Origin: CBDUUP01 sp965370435
GTDB taxonomy: Bacteria > Chloroflexota > Anaerolineae > Anaerolineales > UBA11579
Assembly: GCA_965370435.1 (NCBI GenBank)
Contig: CBDUUP010000047.1
Location: forward strand, 1-16,847
Direction of reading: 5' to 3'
DNA: 16,847 nucleotides
Below, in pieces: positions 6,642 through 14,656 of this stretch; position 1 is the first letter of the stretch, and every line of letters starts with the position of its first letter. Below the pieces are notes generated by a model. The model saw only the letters and a list, made by a program, of their open reading frames with translations. It had not been told where the DNA came from and made no database searches. Position numbers and translations under genes: made by a program.

Positions 6642-7226
6642 TCAGGTAGGCGAGACTCTCAGACGACGGGCGAGGAAGATCACCACCAGCAATACCGCCG
6701 CAAAGGCCAGCAACCCCGGCGCTCCCACGTCATCGGCAAACCCGGTGCCGGCCAGCTCGGTCACGGTTGGGGTCAGGCCGCCTGCGGCTGCTAGGGTTTC
6801 GAGCGCGTTTTGGGTTTCCCGAGCCTCGGCGGTTAGCAACAAATCGCCCACCGTATCGGTGCGGGCGATATCGGTCAGGTCTAGGGTCGCCTCCGTTGCG
6901 ATGAGCGGGGTGACGGTTGGGGTGGAGGTCGAGGTCGCGGTCGGTTCGGATGTGTCGGTGGGGGTTGGGCTATACCTTGCGACCTCAGCCGTCTGAGTCA
7001 GAAACTGAGCGAACTCGGTGTTTTGGGCGTTGATGCCGGCCGCTTCGGTTGCATTCGGGTCGCCGCCGCCCCCGGTTAAATTGGTGACGATAAAGTAACC
7101 GGCCATACAAAGTAATGAAAGCAGCATAATGCCGCCCAAAACTCCCGCTATGAGGAGAAAGGTTCGGTTATCCGATTCTTCTGGGGGTGGGCCACTATCC
7201 AGATTGCTGTCAAAGTCTTCTAGCAT
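6642..7226 (-). CDS. Bitopic Ser/Thr-rich protein with LPXTG-like C-terminal tail
   Basis: Envelope protein of unknown function, 194 residues, last gene of the eight-gene operon. The acidic N-terminal 20 residues are followed by a TM segment (about 22-49), then GGGGDPN and an extracytoplasmic part with a Pro/Ser/Thr stretch (TPTDTSEPTATSTSTPTVTP, about 88-107). Near the end LAGTGF (158-163) is followed by a hydrophobic segment (about 168-186) and RRLR. That is the layout of a sortase-type signal (LPXTG, hydrophobic stretch, positive tail) with Ala in place of Pro. The start is the ATG at 7226, because AAGGAG at 7235-7240 stands eight bases before it; a GTG three codons upstream overlaps that ribosome site. 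It starts 51 bases after the previous gene ends. Alternatively it is simply a two-TM protein. Confidence 0.75.
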   Translation of the reverse strand: MLEDFDSNLDSGPPPEESDNRTFLLIAGVLGGIMLLSLLCMAGYFIVTNLTGGGGDPNATEAAGINAQNTEFAQFLTQTAEVARYSPTPTDTSEPTATSTSTPTVTPLIATEATLDLTDIARTDTVGDLLLTAEARETQNALETLAAAGGLTPTVTELAGTGFADDVGAPGLLAFAAVLLVVIFLARRLRVSPT

Positions 7227-7277
7227 CGCATTCACTCCTTAAGAGTATTTCCTGTTTTTATCTAGGAATACCTATTT

Positions 7278-8342
7278 TTACTCTAAAACTTCAATATTCG
7301 CCAGTGGAACTAGGGCGCTTTCTCCGTTTTCCAGGCGGATTTCGGCGGCCGGAGCGCGCACACCGCTGGGAAAAGTGACGATTCCCGGACGCAAACTGGC
7401 AATTGTGCCTATCGCGGACGTGTACGGAGCGCGCAACATGCGCACCTGTTGGCCGGGCGCAAAGATGTCCGCGTCCCGCGGCGCCGGCGGGTCCCCCGAA
7501 GCGGGCAGGGGGATGATGATCTCCGGCCGGATGCCGTAAAAGCGGTCATACCGTTCGGCGTTGAGCGCCACCTCGCGGGTATCATTGGTGGTCAAGAGTT
7601 TGAAAGCGGTGGAGTTCATGGGGATGTGTCCAAAGCCTTCGATCACCACGATGGGGAAGCGCATCTTGGACGCGGTGGGCACCAGGTTGGTGGACATGCT
7701 TCCCAATATCAAGCCCCGGGCGGGCAGGTCGGCTGCGGTTTGCAGGGCTTCTATTTGATTGGCGTGCCCGGCCAGCAAGACCATCCCCCGCAGGCTCACG
7801 TCCATCTTGTCGGGGGTGAGGATGTCTTCAGGGGCTTCAAGCAGCGAATGCAATTGGCCGGTGTCCATGCGGCCATTGCCCCAAACACATTGGACCCAGG
7901 CTCCGGTAGTCTCGATGACGGCCCCCCGATCGGGCATGAGTTGGGAGACCACACCCGGCATTCCGGCCCGCAGTTGGTAAGGCGGGGTTTCGGTCTCCAG
8001 GAGAACTTTCCCGCCGCCGATGGCGGCGATCATGCCTGCCGAGGGCGCTCGCACCATCCGGGCTGCCAGGCTTCCCCCCCGGTTGGCGATAATACCCCCT
8101 GAGTCCACAAACTCGCCTACCTGTCGTTCGATGAGTTGGTGGGCTTGCTCGGCGGAGACGCCCAGGCCGCGGGCCACGTCCAGCAGGATGTGTTCGGGCT
8201 TCAGGTTGGCTTCGGCGATGACGTCGGTCGCAATTACCTTTTGCCCCTGGCGTACTAGAACCTGACCAAACACCGGCAGGACTCGCTTGCGGCGAATAGT
8301 GGTCAACGGTAAAACGTGGGTGACAGGGGCGGTTATGCTCAT
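7278..8342 (-). CDS. Conserved hypothetical with sandwich-hybrid-like and KOW-like segments
   Basis: Soluble protein of 354 residues, function unknown. Residues about 20-44 (VLPVFGQVLVRQGQKVIATD) look like a biotinyl/lipoyl-type barrel-sandwich hybrid edge, as in RnfC N-termini. A second such edge is at 97-116 (VRAPSAGMIAAIGGGKVLLE), and there is possibly another around 129-145. A middle part (about 183-265) contains LRGMVLLAGHANQIEAL and PIVVIEGFGHIPMNS. The C-terminus (about 296-354) reads like a KOW/SH3 barrel (GQQVRMLRAPYTSAIGTIAS, then VPLANIEVLE). There are no TMs and no catalytic motif that I recognise. The ATG at 8342 is preferred; 20 more in-frame residues exist upstream but overlap the MutL-like gene. 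It lies 29 bases after that gene and I expect the two to act together. Confidence 0.72.
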   Translation of the reverse strand: MSITAPVTHVLPLTTIRRKRVLPVFGQVLVRQGQKVIATDVIAEANLKPEHILLDVARGLGVSAEQAHQLIERQVGEFVDSGGIIANRGGSLAARMVRAPSAGMIAAIGGGKVLLETETPPYQLRAGMPGVVSQLMPDRGAVIETTGAWVQCVWGNGRMDTGQLHSLLEAPEDILTPDKMDVSLRGMVLLAGHANQIEALQTAADLPARGLILGSMSTNLVPTASKMRFPIVVIEGFGHIPMNSTAFKLLTTNDTREVALNAERYDRFYGIRPEIIIPLPASGDPPAPRDADIFAPGQQVRMLRAPYTSAIGTIASLRPGIVTFPSGVRAPAAEIRLENGESALVPLANIEVLE

Positions 8343-8371
8343 AGGCTTAATTGTGCAAGAATAATACCAGG

Positions 8372-10132
8372 TTAGGTTCGGCCCTCCAAGGCCCACAGCC
8401 ACTTTTTGAGGCTTTCGCGCCGGCGTTGGGGTTCGGCCATCAAGCGCAGCGGACGCCCGCGGGCGTCAATGACCACCCCCAGCGCGCCGCCCACAACTCG
8501 CAGGTTGTCGGCCCGCCCTGGTCCAGAGCCGATATTGAATCGCTGCAAGGGCTGGAGATGCAGGCTGGCTACCTGTCCGGTGGGGAGCGGAAGGACTGCT
8601 ACTGTGCCAAATTTGACTTCATATTTACTCTCGGCCCCCGACTCATCCACCAGCCGGATGCGCAGCGCCGGGCTGCCGTGCCGGGCCTGGCCGACGGGAG
8701 AGATAACCGTGCCCAGGCTGAGGAAAGTGCTGGAGTCCAGCACCTGCACGGTGAGCAGCGGGTTGACGGCTGCCGCCGCCCCCAGCGCGGGGGAGAGGTT
8801 GTTTTGGTCCAGGACGATGGTGGTGATCCCGGCGGGTTGGAGCGCGTCCAGCAGGATCAGCAGGCTCTGCCCTAGAGTAGGCGCTTTGGTGAGCACGCTG
8901 CCCGCGGCCACGATGAGTTCCGTCTCTGGAAGGGTCTCTGGGACTAAATATTTGAACCCGGAAGGAAAATCGCCCTCGGTTTGCTTTAACGCGCTTCTCA
9001 ACACCTCCCGCGCCAGGGCTTCCTCGATAGACAGGTCTTGGGCGGTGGCGGGGAGGCTGTGGGGGTAAATAGTCTTGTTATAGATGTAGTCGCGGACGTA
9101 GTCGTCCGGAGTTTCGACCAGCAGCCAGCGGGTGATGTCTTCCAGGCGGCTGTGCTGAAGCAGCCAGGTCAATCCTTCTCCCAGCCCAAGCTGGGGATAG
9201 ACCTTGAGATTCAGGTCGCCTCTCAGGGCGCTGGCGATGGTTGTGGCGGAAGCCCCCACGTCCACCCCCAGGATGCCTTTGTTGGACTTGTACAGTTCGC
9301 TCAGGAACCGGATCACCCGCCCGAAAGCGGTCGAGGTGGGGCTTAGGTTCCCTCCCGCCCAGGCATCTAGTTCTTGCACGCCCAGGATCTGGCGTGCTCG
9401 TACCCGGCGGAAGATGGCGGACAGGGCAGTTTGAGCCGGGTCGAGTTGTTCGAAATCCAGGCTGGGACGGATGTTGGGGGCCAGGTGCAGGGGGCCTAGC
9501 TCTTCAAGAGTGGGTTTGATCCTCTCTATTAAATCCTGGTTGCCCGCATAGAGCACTTCCGGGCGCTGCTCTTCCGGCATAAGGCTCAGGGCCATGCTCA
9601 AGGATTGGATCAGTTTCAACACCGAGCGGGATGCGCCCCCGTTGGTGCCTCCCGCCAGCACGATCAGGTCAGGCTGCAGGCGCAGAAAGGCGTCTATCTG
9701 GGCTTCTGGTTTGCGCCGGTCGTTCAGGCTCAAGGTTTCGGCTACCCGGGCGTAGGTGGTGCCCAACAAATTCTTGGCGCTTTCCAGGGAGACGTTCTCC
9801 AAAAGCCCTACCGCGGCCGCCTTGAGGGGAGGCCCGGCTGAAAAAGTGGCTACGAAAGTATCCACCCCAGAGCCTTCCGGCAGGCTGGGGATGATCAATT
9901 GTTCATCCTCATTGAGCAAGATACGCCCGGTGATCTCTTGCAGGCGGTCCAGGGCCTGGTGGACGCCCTCGCTGGCATCCTGAAAAGGCGCTCCGGCGGT
10001 CGTCGGCGCGGAGCCGCCCGCCAGGAAACGGTAGCGGCCTTCCACCGCGTCGAACAGCAAGGCCCGGGTGGTCACTTCACCCACGTCTATAGCTAGCAAT
10101 GAATCGGCGTCAACGCTTGAGGGTCTGGTCAT
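8372..10132 (-). CDS. MutL-like (glutamate mutase component L family) ASKHA ATPase
   Basis: Member of the family named for glutamate mutase component MutL, an actin/Hsp70-like (ASKHA) ATPase thought to protect or reactivate B12-dependent mutase. The 586 residues show two nucleotide-binding half-sites: LAIDVGEVTTRALLFD at 13-28 and LGVDVGASATTIASAL at 288-303. A glycine-rich LIVLAGGTNGGASR lies at 156-169 and IVAAGSVLT at 407-415. The C-terminal 110 residues (from about LDSSTFLSLGTVIS) are beta-rich. No mutase subunit MutE or MutS, or other B12 enzyme, is in the window. I therefore call it MutL-like, not MutL, and suspect a chaperone or assembly ATPase for the membrane proteins coded beside it. 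The start has only a weak ribosome site, and the preceding gene ends nine bases before. Confidence 0.82.
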   Translation of the reverse strand: MTRPSSVDADSLLAIDVGEVTTRALLFDAVEGRYRFLAGGSAPTTAGAPFQDASEGVHQALDRLQEITGRILLNEDEQLIIPSLPEGSGVDTFVATFSAGPPLKAAAVGLLENVSLESAKNLLGTTYARVAETLSLNDRRKPEAQIDAFLRLQPDLIVLAGGTNGGASRSVLKLIQSLSMALSLMPEEQRPEVLYAGNQDLIERIKPTLEELGPLHLAPNIRPSLDFEQLDPAQTALSAIFRRVRARQILGVQELDAWAGGNLSPTSTAFGRVIRFLSELYKSNKGILGVDVGASATTIASALRGDLNLKVYPQLGLGEGLTWLLQHSRLEDITRWLLVETPDDYVRDYIYNKTIYPHSLPATAQDLSIEEALAREVLRSALKQTEGDFPSGFKYLVPETLPETELIVAAGSVLTKAPTLGQSLLILLDALQPAGITTIVLDQNNLSPALGAAAAVNPLLTVQVLDSSTFLSLGTVISPVGQARHGSPALRIRLVDESGAESKYEVKFGTVAVLPLPTGQVASLHLQPLQRFNIGSGPGRADNLRVVGGALGVVIDARGRPLRLMAEPQRRRESLKKWLWALEGRT

Positions 10133-10141
10133 GGATTTCGA

Positions 10142-10822
10142 TTAGCCTTGCGTTAAAGTTGAGAGATATTGCCATAGGAACTGGATCCGGTCAATCAGGG
10201 CGGTGAGGGCCGCGGCGTACACCCCGGCGAACATCACCCCAAAAGTGATGGCGATGAAGATTTGTCCAATGATGCCGATAACCTTGAGGATGATGTTCTG
10301 TTGCGCCTCGCCGTCCGCCTTGGCCCGAGCGCCAAAATTAAAATAGATCAAGGTGGACAAGGTGCCCAGAAGGATGATGCTGCCATAAAATAAGCCTTCA
10401 TCATTGAGAGCCTCGGTCGAGGCGTTGACCTGGGGGAAGAGGGTGCCTGCCACAGCGCCGCCAATGGCTACCGCCGCGCCTACCCCCACCAGGTAGGCGG
10501 TGGATATGCTCCCTATTCCGCTGAACCGGGGAGATAATTTGGCGGCCAGCAGCAAACACAGCGCTAGAGGCCAGATGAGCAGGGACAAGGAAGATAAATC
10601 TCCAGTATTGAGCGCTTCCATGATTGGAGAGAATAATCTGGGGGCCAGGACGCCGTGCCAGGCAACTGCCAGGGCATAACCGGCCGCCACCCCCACAAAG
10701 ATGTGGACCGCCAGCCGAAACAGCGGGTTATCGCCCAGGAGATAGCTGAACACAAATAGGGTGAGGATAAAACCGAACAGCAGGCCCAATGTTTCCATTA
10801 TTGCAGGGTCTAGGTTTCCCAT
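10142..10822 (-). CDS. Conserved 6-7 TM membrane protein, unknown function
   Basis: Integral membrane protein of 226 residues. Hydrophobic segments fall at about 9-28, 34-58, 78-94, 104-129, 142-164 and 176-212 (the last long enough for one or two passes). The pattern FSYLLGDNPLFRLAVHIFVG (25-44) followed by GVAAGYALA, an internal STLIYFNFG, and a terminal LIDRIQFLWQYL agree with a membrane-protein family I remember from Chloroflexota, Planctomycetes and candidate-phylum genomes, where it sits in the same kind of cluster. I know of no function. It starts one base after the stop of the 1072-residue protein and is nine bases before the MutL-like gene, so it is surely cotranscribed. Confidence 0.8.
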   Translation of the reverse strand: MGNLDPAIMETLGLLFGFILTLFVFSYLLGDNPLFRLAVHIFVGVAAGYALAVAWHGVLAPRLFSPIMEALNTGDLSSLSLLIWPLALCLLLAAKLSPRFSGIGSISTAYLVGVGAAVAIGGAVAGTLFPQVNASTEALNDEGLFYGSIILLGTLSTLIYFNFGARAKADGEAQQNIILKVIGIIGQIFIAITFGVMFAGVYAAALTALIDRIQFLWQYLSTLTQG

Positions 10823-10823
10823 A

Positions 10824-13800
10824 TTACTTCAGGGCCTCTTCGTCGTCGCGGGGGGTCCGGCGGCTAAGCAGGGCGGTGACCAGGCTGTACATGCCGCCCA
10901 AAAGGATCAATCCTACCGCCACCGAGCGTCCTGCGCTGTAGGCGTCCCAATAGACCCGGGCCTGGAAAGGGGCATCTGGTCCGCGGGTCGTGGTCTGGTA
11001 AGCGGCTCCGCCGGTCAAGCCGGTGACCATGCCCGACACCTGTTTGGGGACGCTTTCGTAATAGGGCCGCACCATCGGTTCGGCCTGAGCGCTGATCACC
11101 ATCACCAGGGCGGTATTTTCCAGCAGGGGCTGGACTTGTTCCACCCAGGCCCGAGCCGTGTCGGGGTCGTCTACCAGAACGACGATCAGGGCGAAATCGT
11201 TCAGCCGGGTTACGCCCTGCAAGGGCGGCGCGCCGTCCTGGACGGCGTCAGGCCAAATTTTTTCATAGGTCTGGCCGCCAACCTCCAGCAGGCTCCCCGC
11301 GATAGAGAGGGGAGCCGCCTGAGGGGGATCGGAGGCGAATTGCAGCAATCCCACCGGGCCGCCGGAGAGATAGCCCAGGTTGATGTATTGGATTCCGTGT
11401 TGGTAGCCATGCTCCTTCAACCCGGATTTGTGTATCATTTTCTCGGCCAGGGCCGGGCCGGTAGGGGAAGTGGAGATCACCGTCAGGCGAGCCCCCTTGA
11501 GCATGAGGTGGTCGAGAACCGCTTCGGAAGCGGTCTCCAGCTCTCCAGAGAAGCCGGGTTCGTAATCAAAAGCCGTCAGCACGGGCGCATTATCAGGCAG
11601 GCCGTTTATCAAGGCGCTCACCGCGGCGACTTCCTCGGGCGGGATGGAGGGAATTTTGCCGCTCATGGAGCCGCTCACAACTGGAAAAGCCACCGCGACT
11701 ATTAAGACCAGGGCGCTGACCCAATATAAGACCCGCTGGGACAGGAGGGCGATGCTTGGCCGGATGGAATAAGGCTCTTTTTCCCGCGCCACCAGGTCTG
11801 CCAGAATGGCGGCGTGATTCTTTTGATTTTCGGTGACTTGAAGCCGCATGGAGTAAATGGGGGTCTTGCCGAATTGGACCACGTCCGGCTCGGCGGGCAA
11901 GACGCCCCGCAGCCCGGCCAGAGGCCCAATGGTGACCTCTTCCTGGTTGCCCTCTTCTATAACTTCGGGGGCTGCCGCCGCCTCCACCGGGCGCATGGCT
12001 TGGAGCCAACTCGGCAAGGCAGCCGGGGCAATGTCGCCCTCTTCTGCCAGTTCCTCTGTTGTGCCAGCCTGGAAAACTTCCCCGGTAGCGGTCTCATCGG
12101 ACAGCCAGGTGGGCAGATTGGCCGGTTCAATGGCTTCAAAGCCCGCATCGGTCACCTCTCCTAAGGTCTGTTCCCCAGGATCGGCGACCATGGCGGGGAA
12201 TGTGTCATCTACGGTGATGTCGGGGGTGCTGGCTTGCAGTTGAGAAAGCCAGTCCGGCAGGTCGCCGTCCGGCCTCACGCCGCCCAGGATAGCTTCCTCT
12301 CCGCCGATGAGGGCCGGCCCTGGAGCTTCAAAGTCTACCGGCTCGGCGGTTTCTTCGATCATACCGGCGACCCAATCGGGACTCTCGGCAGAAGTTTCGG
12401 TCTCTGGGGCGTCTTCCTCCGCGATGCCGGACAACCAATCTGGCGTCTCTTCGGTTCTTTCGACCGCCGGGGCAGCGACTTCTTCCGCCATGCTGTTGAT
12501 CCAGTCTGGGGTCCCTCCTTCGCCTTCGGGAGCCGGGGCTTCTTGGCTGGCGACCCCAGACATCCAATCGGGGGTTTCTTCGGCGCTCTCAGCTTCGGCA
12601 AGCTCAGCTTCGGCAAGCTCAGCTTCCGGGGCGGTTTCTCCCGCCATGCTGGAGATCCAATCGGGAGTCTCTCCTTCACTTTCGGGAGCCGGAGCTTCTT
12701 CGCCGGTGAGGTCGCCGAGCCATTCGGAGGGTTCTTCTGTGGTTGTGCTGCTGAACCAGTCAGATGCTTCCTCTTTGCCTTCGGCTGCGGGAACAGCCTC
12801 CTCAGCGCTCAAGTCAGCCATCCAGTCGGGGGTTTCTTCCTCGGCTTCGGCAGGCTCAGCTTCGGGCGAGGTCTCGCCGCCGGTCAAGTCAGAGAGCCAA
12901 TCGGCGGCTGCCTCGGTCGGGGCAGCTTCGGCAAGCTCAGCTTCGGCGGGAGCCGCGGCCAGCCAATCGGGGGTTTCTTCCGCTGGGACGGCAGGCTCAG
13001 CTTCGGCAGGCTCAGCTTCGGGCGAGGTCTCGCCGCCGGTCAAGTCAGACATCCAATCGGCGGCTGCCTCGGTCGGGGCGGCTTCGGCAAGCTCAGCTTC
13101 GGCGGGAGCTGCGGCCAGCCAATCGGGGGTTTCTTCCGCTGGGGCGGCAGGCTCAGCTTCGGGCGAGGCATCGCCGCTGGTCAGGTTGGAGAGCCAATCG
13201 GCGGCTGCCTCGGTCGGGGAGATCTCAGCAGGGGCTGCTTCGGCAGGCTCAGCTTCGAGCGGCGCGGCCTCCTCGCCAGAAAGACCGGAAAGCCAATCGG
13301 GTGAGTCTTCACCGGGCGCGGGGGCCGCCTGGTCTTCATCCGATTGCAGTTCGCGCACCCGGTCCATATAATCGCCGGTTTCGGGCGCAGGTTGGGCGGT
13401 CTCTTCCTCTTCCTGGCGGGTTTGAATGCGGTCCAGCCACTCATCGCCTCCCAGTTCACCGGTCACACCGCCAGAAAGGTCGGGGCCTTCCCTTCCGCCC
13501 AGAGGCGGTTCGGCTCCAGGGTCTTCTGCGGCAGTGCTGCGAATACTGTCCAACCAATCGGCTGCCTCCTCCCCTGTTGCGGAGCTTGGTTCGAGGGGTT
13601 GGTCTTCGGCGCTTTCAGGTTGGAGCTGAGCCATCCAATCGTCCTCCACGCTTTCGGCGGGAGGCGGCTCAGGAGCGCCTTCTTTTTTCTTTCGCAGGTC
13701 TTGAAGCCAGGAGGGGAGAGTTTCTTCCAGTTCGGAGGTCTCGCGGGAAGTGGGTTGTTCGCCGGGCTGCAGGGGTTGGGTCCCCGGCGGCATGGGGCCG

Positions 13801-14042
13801 GTCTCTCGAGGCATGGGTTGATCGCCCGGACGGAGAGGCTCGGTCCCTGGCGGCATGGGGCCGGTTTCCCGGGGCGTGGGCCGTGCGCCTGGATAGAGAG
13901 GTTCGGTTCCGGGGAGGGGCGGCTCGCCTTCCGAGGGCTGGGAGATGATCAAGGGTTTGAGGCGCGCGCCGCAAGCCTTGCAGACATCCAGCTCTGCGGG
14001 GTTGGAAACGCTGCACATTGGACAGCGGATTTCTTCAGCCAT
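10824..14042 (-). CDS. Zinc-ribbon / DW-repeat membrane protein with extracytoplasmic domain
   Basis: Largest gene of the operon, 1072 residues, function unknown. Order of parts: a zinc ribbon with Cys7, Cys10, Cys21 and Cys24 (CX2CX10CX2C); three Pro-rich 21-residue repeats (44-106); a long acidic Ala/Glu/Pro region (about 110-680) with some 21 motifs of the type [DSET]-W-[LMIVF]-x-x-hydrophobic (PDWLSGL, ADWMSDL, PDWISSM, PSWLQAM); a conserved juxtamembrane stretch (GPLAGLRGVLPAEP); TM1 (about 768-790); an extracytoplasmic alpha/beta domain (about 793-1036, with NAPVLTAFDYEPGFSGE and LTVISTSPTGPALAEK); TM2 (about 1037-1059); and a short basic tail. The zinc ribbon and motif array are therefore cytoplasmic. 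It begins two bases after the preceding stop. The acidic region should be disordered and carry many identical docking sites for a partner. Confidence 0.8.
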   Translation of the reverse strand: MAEEIRCPMCSVSNPAELDVCKACGARLKPLIISQPSEGEPPLPGTEPLYPGARPTPRETGPMPPGTEPLRPGDQPMPRETGPMPPGTQPLQPGEQPTSRETSELEETLPSWLQDLRKKKEGAPEPPPAESVEDDWMAQLQPESAEDQPLEPSSATGEEAADWLDSIRSTAAEDPGAEPPLGGREGPDLSGGVTGELGGDEWLDRIQTRQEEEETAQPAPETGDYMDRVRELQSDEDQAAPAPGEDSPDWLSGLSGEEAAPLEAEPAEAAPAEISPTEAAADWLSNLTSGDASPEAEPAAPAEETPDWLAAAPAEAELAEAAPTEAAADWMSDLTGGETSPEAEPAEAEPAVPAEETPDWLAAAPAEAELAEAAPTEAAADWLSDLTGGETSPEAEPAEAEEETPDWMADLSAEEAVPAAEGKEEASDWFSSTTTEEPSEWLGDLTGEEAPAPESEGETPDWISSMAGETAPEAELAEAELAEAESAEETPDWMSGVASQEAPAPEGEGGTPDWINSMAEEVAAPAVERTEETPDWLSGIAEEDAPETETSAESPDWVAGMIEETAEPVDFEAPGPALIGGEEAILGGVRPDGDLPDWLSQLQASTPDITVDDTFPAMVADPGEQTLGEVTDAGFEAIEPANLPTWLSDETATGEVFQAGTTEELAEEGDIAPAALPSWLQAMRPVEAAAAPEVIEEGNQEEVTIGPLAGLRGVLPAEPDVVQFGKTPIYSMRLQVTENQKNHAAILADLVAREKEPYSIRPSIALLSQRVLYWVSALVLIVAVAFPVVSGSMSGKIPSIPPEEVAAVSALINGLPDNAPVLTAFDYEPGFSGELETASEAVLDHLMLKGARLTVISTSPTGPALAEKMIHKSGLKEHGYQHGIQYINLGYLSGGPVGLLQFASDPPQAAPLSIAGSLLEVGGQTYEKIWPDAVQDGAPPLQGVTRLNDFALIVVLVDDPDTARAWVEQVQPLLENTALVMVISAQAEPMVRPYYESVPKQVSGMVTGLTGGAAYQTTTRGPDAPFQARVYWDAYSAGRSVAVGLILLGGMYSLVTALLSRRTPRDDEEALK
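12840..13214 (-). repeat. Near-identical in-frame tandem repeats inside the DW-repeat gene
   Basis: Three copies of a unit starting TEAAADW(L/M)S begin at 13214, 13073 and 12917 (minus strand). The steps are 141 and 156 bases, that is 47 and 52 codons. The 15-base difference is one extra AEAEP. Copies match almost base for base over long stretches, including AGCTTCGGCAAGCTCAGC on the plus strand, so the duplication looks recent. All steps are multiples of three. Confidence 0.85.
13725..13913 (-). repeat. Three 63-base Pro-rich repeats near the start of the DW-repeat gene
   Basis: Residues 44-64, 65-85 and 86-106 repeat the pattern PGTxPLxPGxxPxxRET. On the plus strand GGCGGCATGGGG recurs at 13786 and 13849, exactly 63 bases apart. 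The unit links the zinc ribbon to the first DW motif and is probably a flexible spacer. Confidence 0.85.
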
Positions 14043-14044
14043 AC

Positions 14045-14656
14045 CTATCCACCGTAGGGGCGGTCCGCGCCCAGCAAGATTCTAAGCCCGGTCGCGATGA
14101 TGCCCAGGGCCACGCCCAGCAGGATGCCGCGTGCCCCCGCCGCAGCCGGAATCTGCACGATCCAATCGCGGATATCGCTTAGTAGGGAATTAGAACCCAG
14201 GAATGAGGCCTCGCTCACCAGCACGATCAAGACCGTGACCACAAAAATAATAGAAAGCAGGTTGGCCCGGCGGTTCAACATTCGGACGCTGGCGTAAACC
14301 AGGCTCACCGCAACCAGCGCCATGAGGCTGGTTTCCAGGGGAACTTGAATGCTGTCAAAGACCCAGAGCGGCAAGACTTCGTAAGGGCCTTGCACCAGGC
14401 CGATCATGGCGGTTAACAGAGCGGTGATCAATAAGAAAATGCTGTAAACCCAGCTTGATTCGAACTGGATAACTTTGCGCAAATGCACCACACCCAGGTT
14501 GATCACGCCCAATAACAGGGCCATAGCGGCTACGATGACGGCCCAATCTACCAGGACGACTCGGAAGCTGTTTAAATCTGGGAGGAAATAGCCTCCCAGG
14601 ATGATCAGGCCGAAGCCGATGGCAATGGCAACCGGGATTAGACGGAGATATTTCAC
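14045..14656 (-). CDS. Conserved six-TM membrane protein, unknown function
   Basis: Integral membrane protein of 203 residues with six predicted passes: about 4-24, 32-59, 69-90, 105-127, 133-153 and 176-196. No enzymatic motif is seen. A loop after TM3 reads VQGPYEVLPLWVFDSIQVPL, and the last loop holds a short amphipathic stretch (LLSDIRDWIVQIP) with a lone DW that resembles the motifs of the next gene product. Translation starts at a GTG that overlaps the previous gene's TGA (GTGA, 14653-14656), a sign of translational coupling. The next gene begins two bases after its stop. It is likely a fixed partner of the 1072-residue and 226-residue membrane proteins. Confidence 0.78.
   Translation of the reverse strand: MKYLRLIPVAIAIGFGLIILGGYFLPDLNSFRVVLVDWAVIVAAMALLLGVINLGVVHLRKVIQFESSWVYSIFLLITALLTAMIGLVQGPYEVLPLWVFDSIQVPLETSLMALVAVSLVYASVRMLNRRANLLSIIFVVTVLIVLVSEASFLGSNSLLSDIRDWIVQIPAAAGARGILLGVALGIIATGLRILLGADRPYGG

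Noticed and set aside
12590..13260. Possible CRISPR array or mobile repeat in the AGCTTCGGCAAGCTCAGC-rich region
   Set aside because: Repeats are in frame, multiples of three, with no unique spacers of uniform length; they code for the AEAELAEA linkers.
12234..13371. Two long plus-strand open frames opposite the DW-repeat gene
   Set aside because: They are antisense images of the Ala/Glu/Pro-rich repeats (Ser/Gly/Phe-rich), with no ribosome site or known motif.
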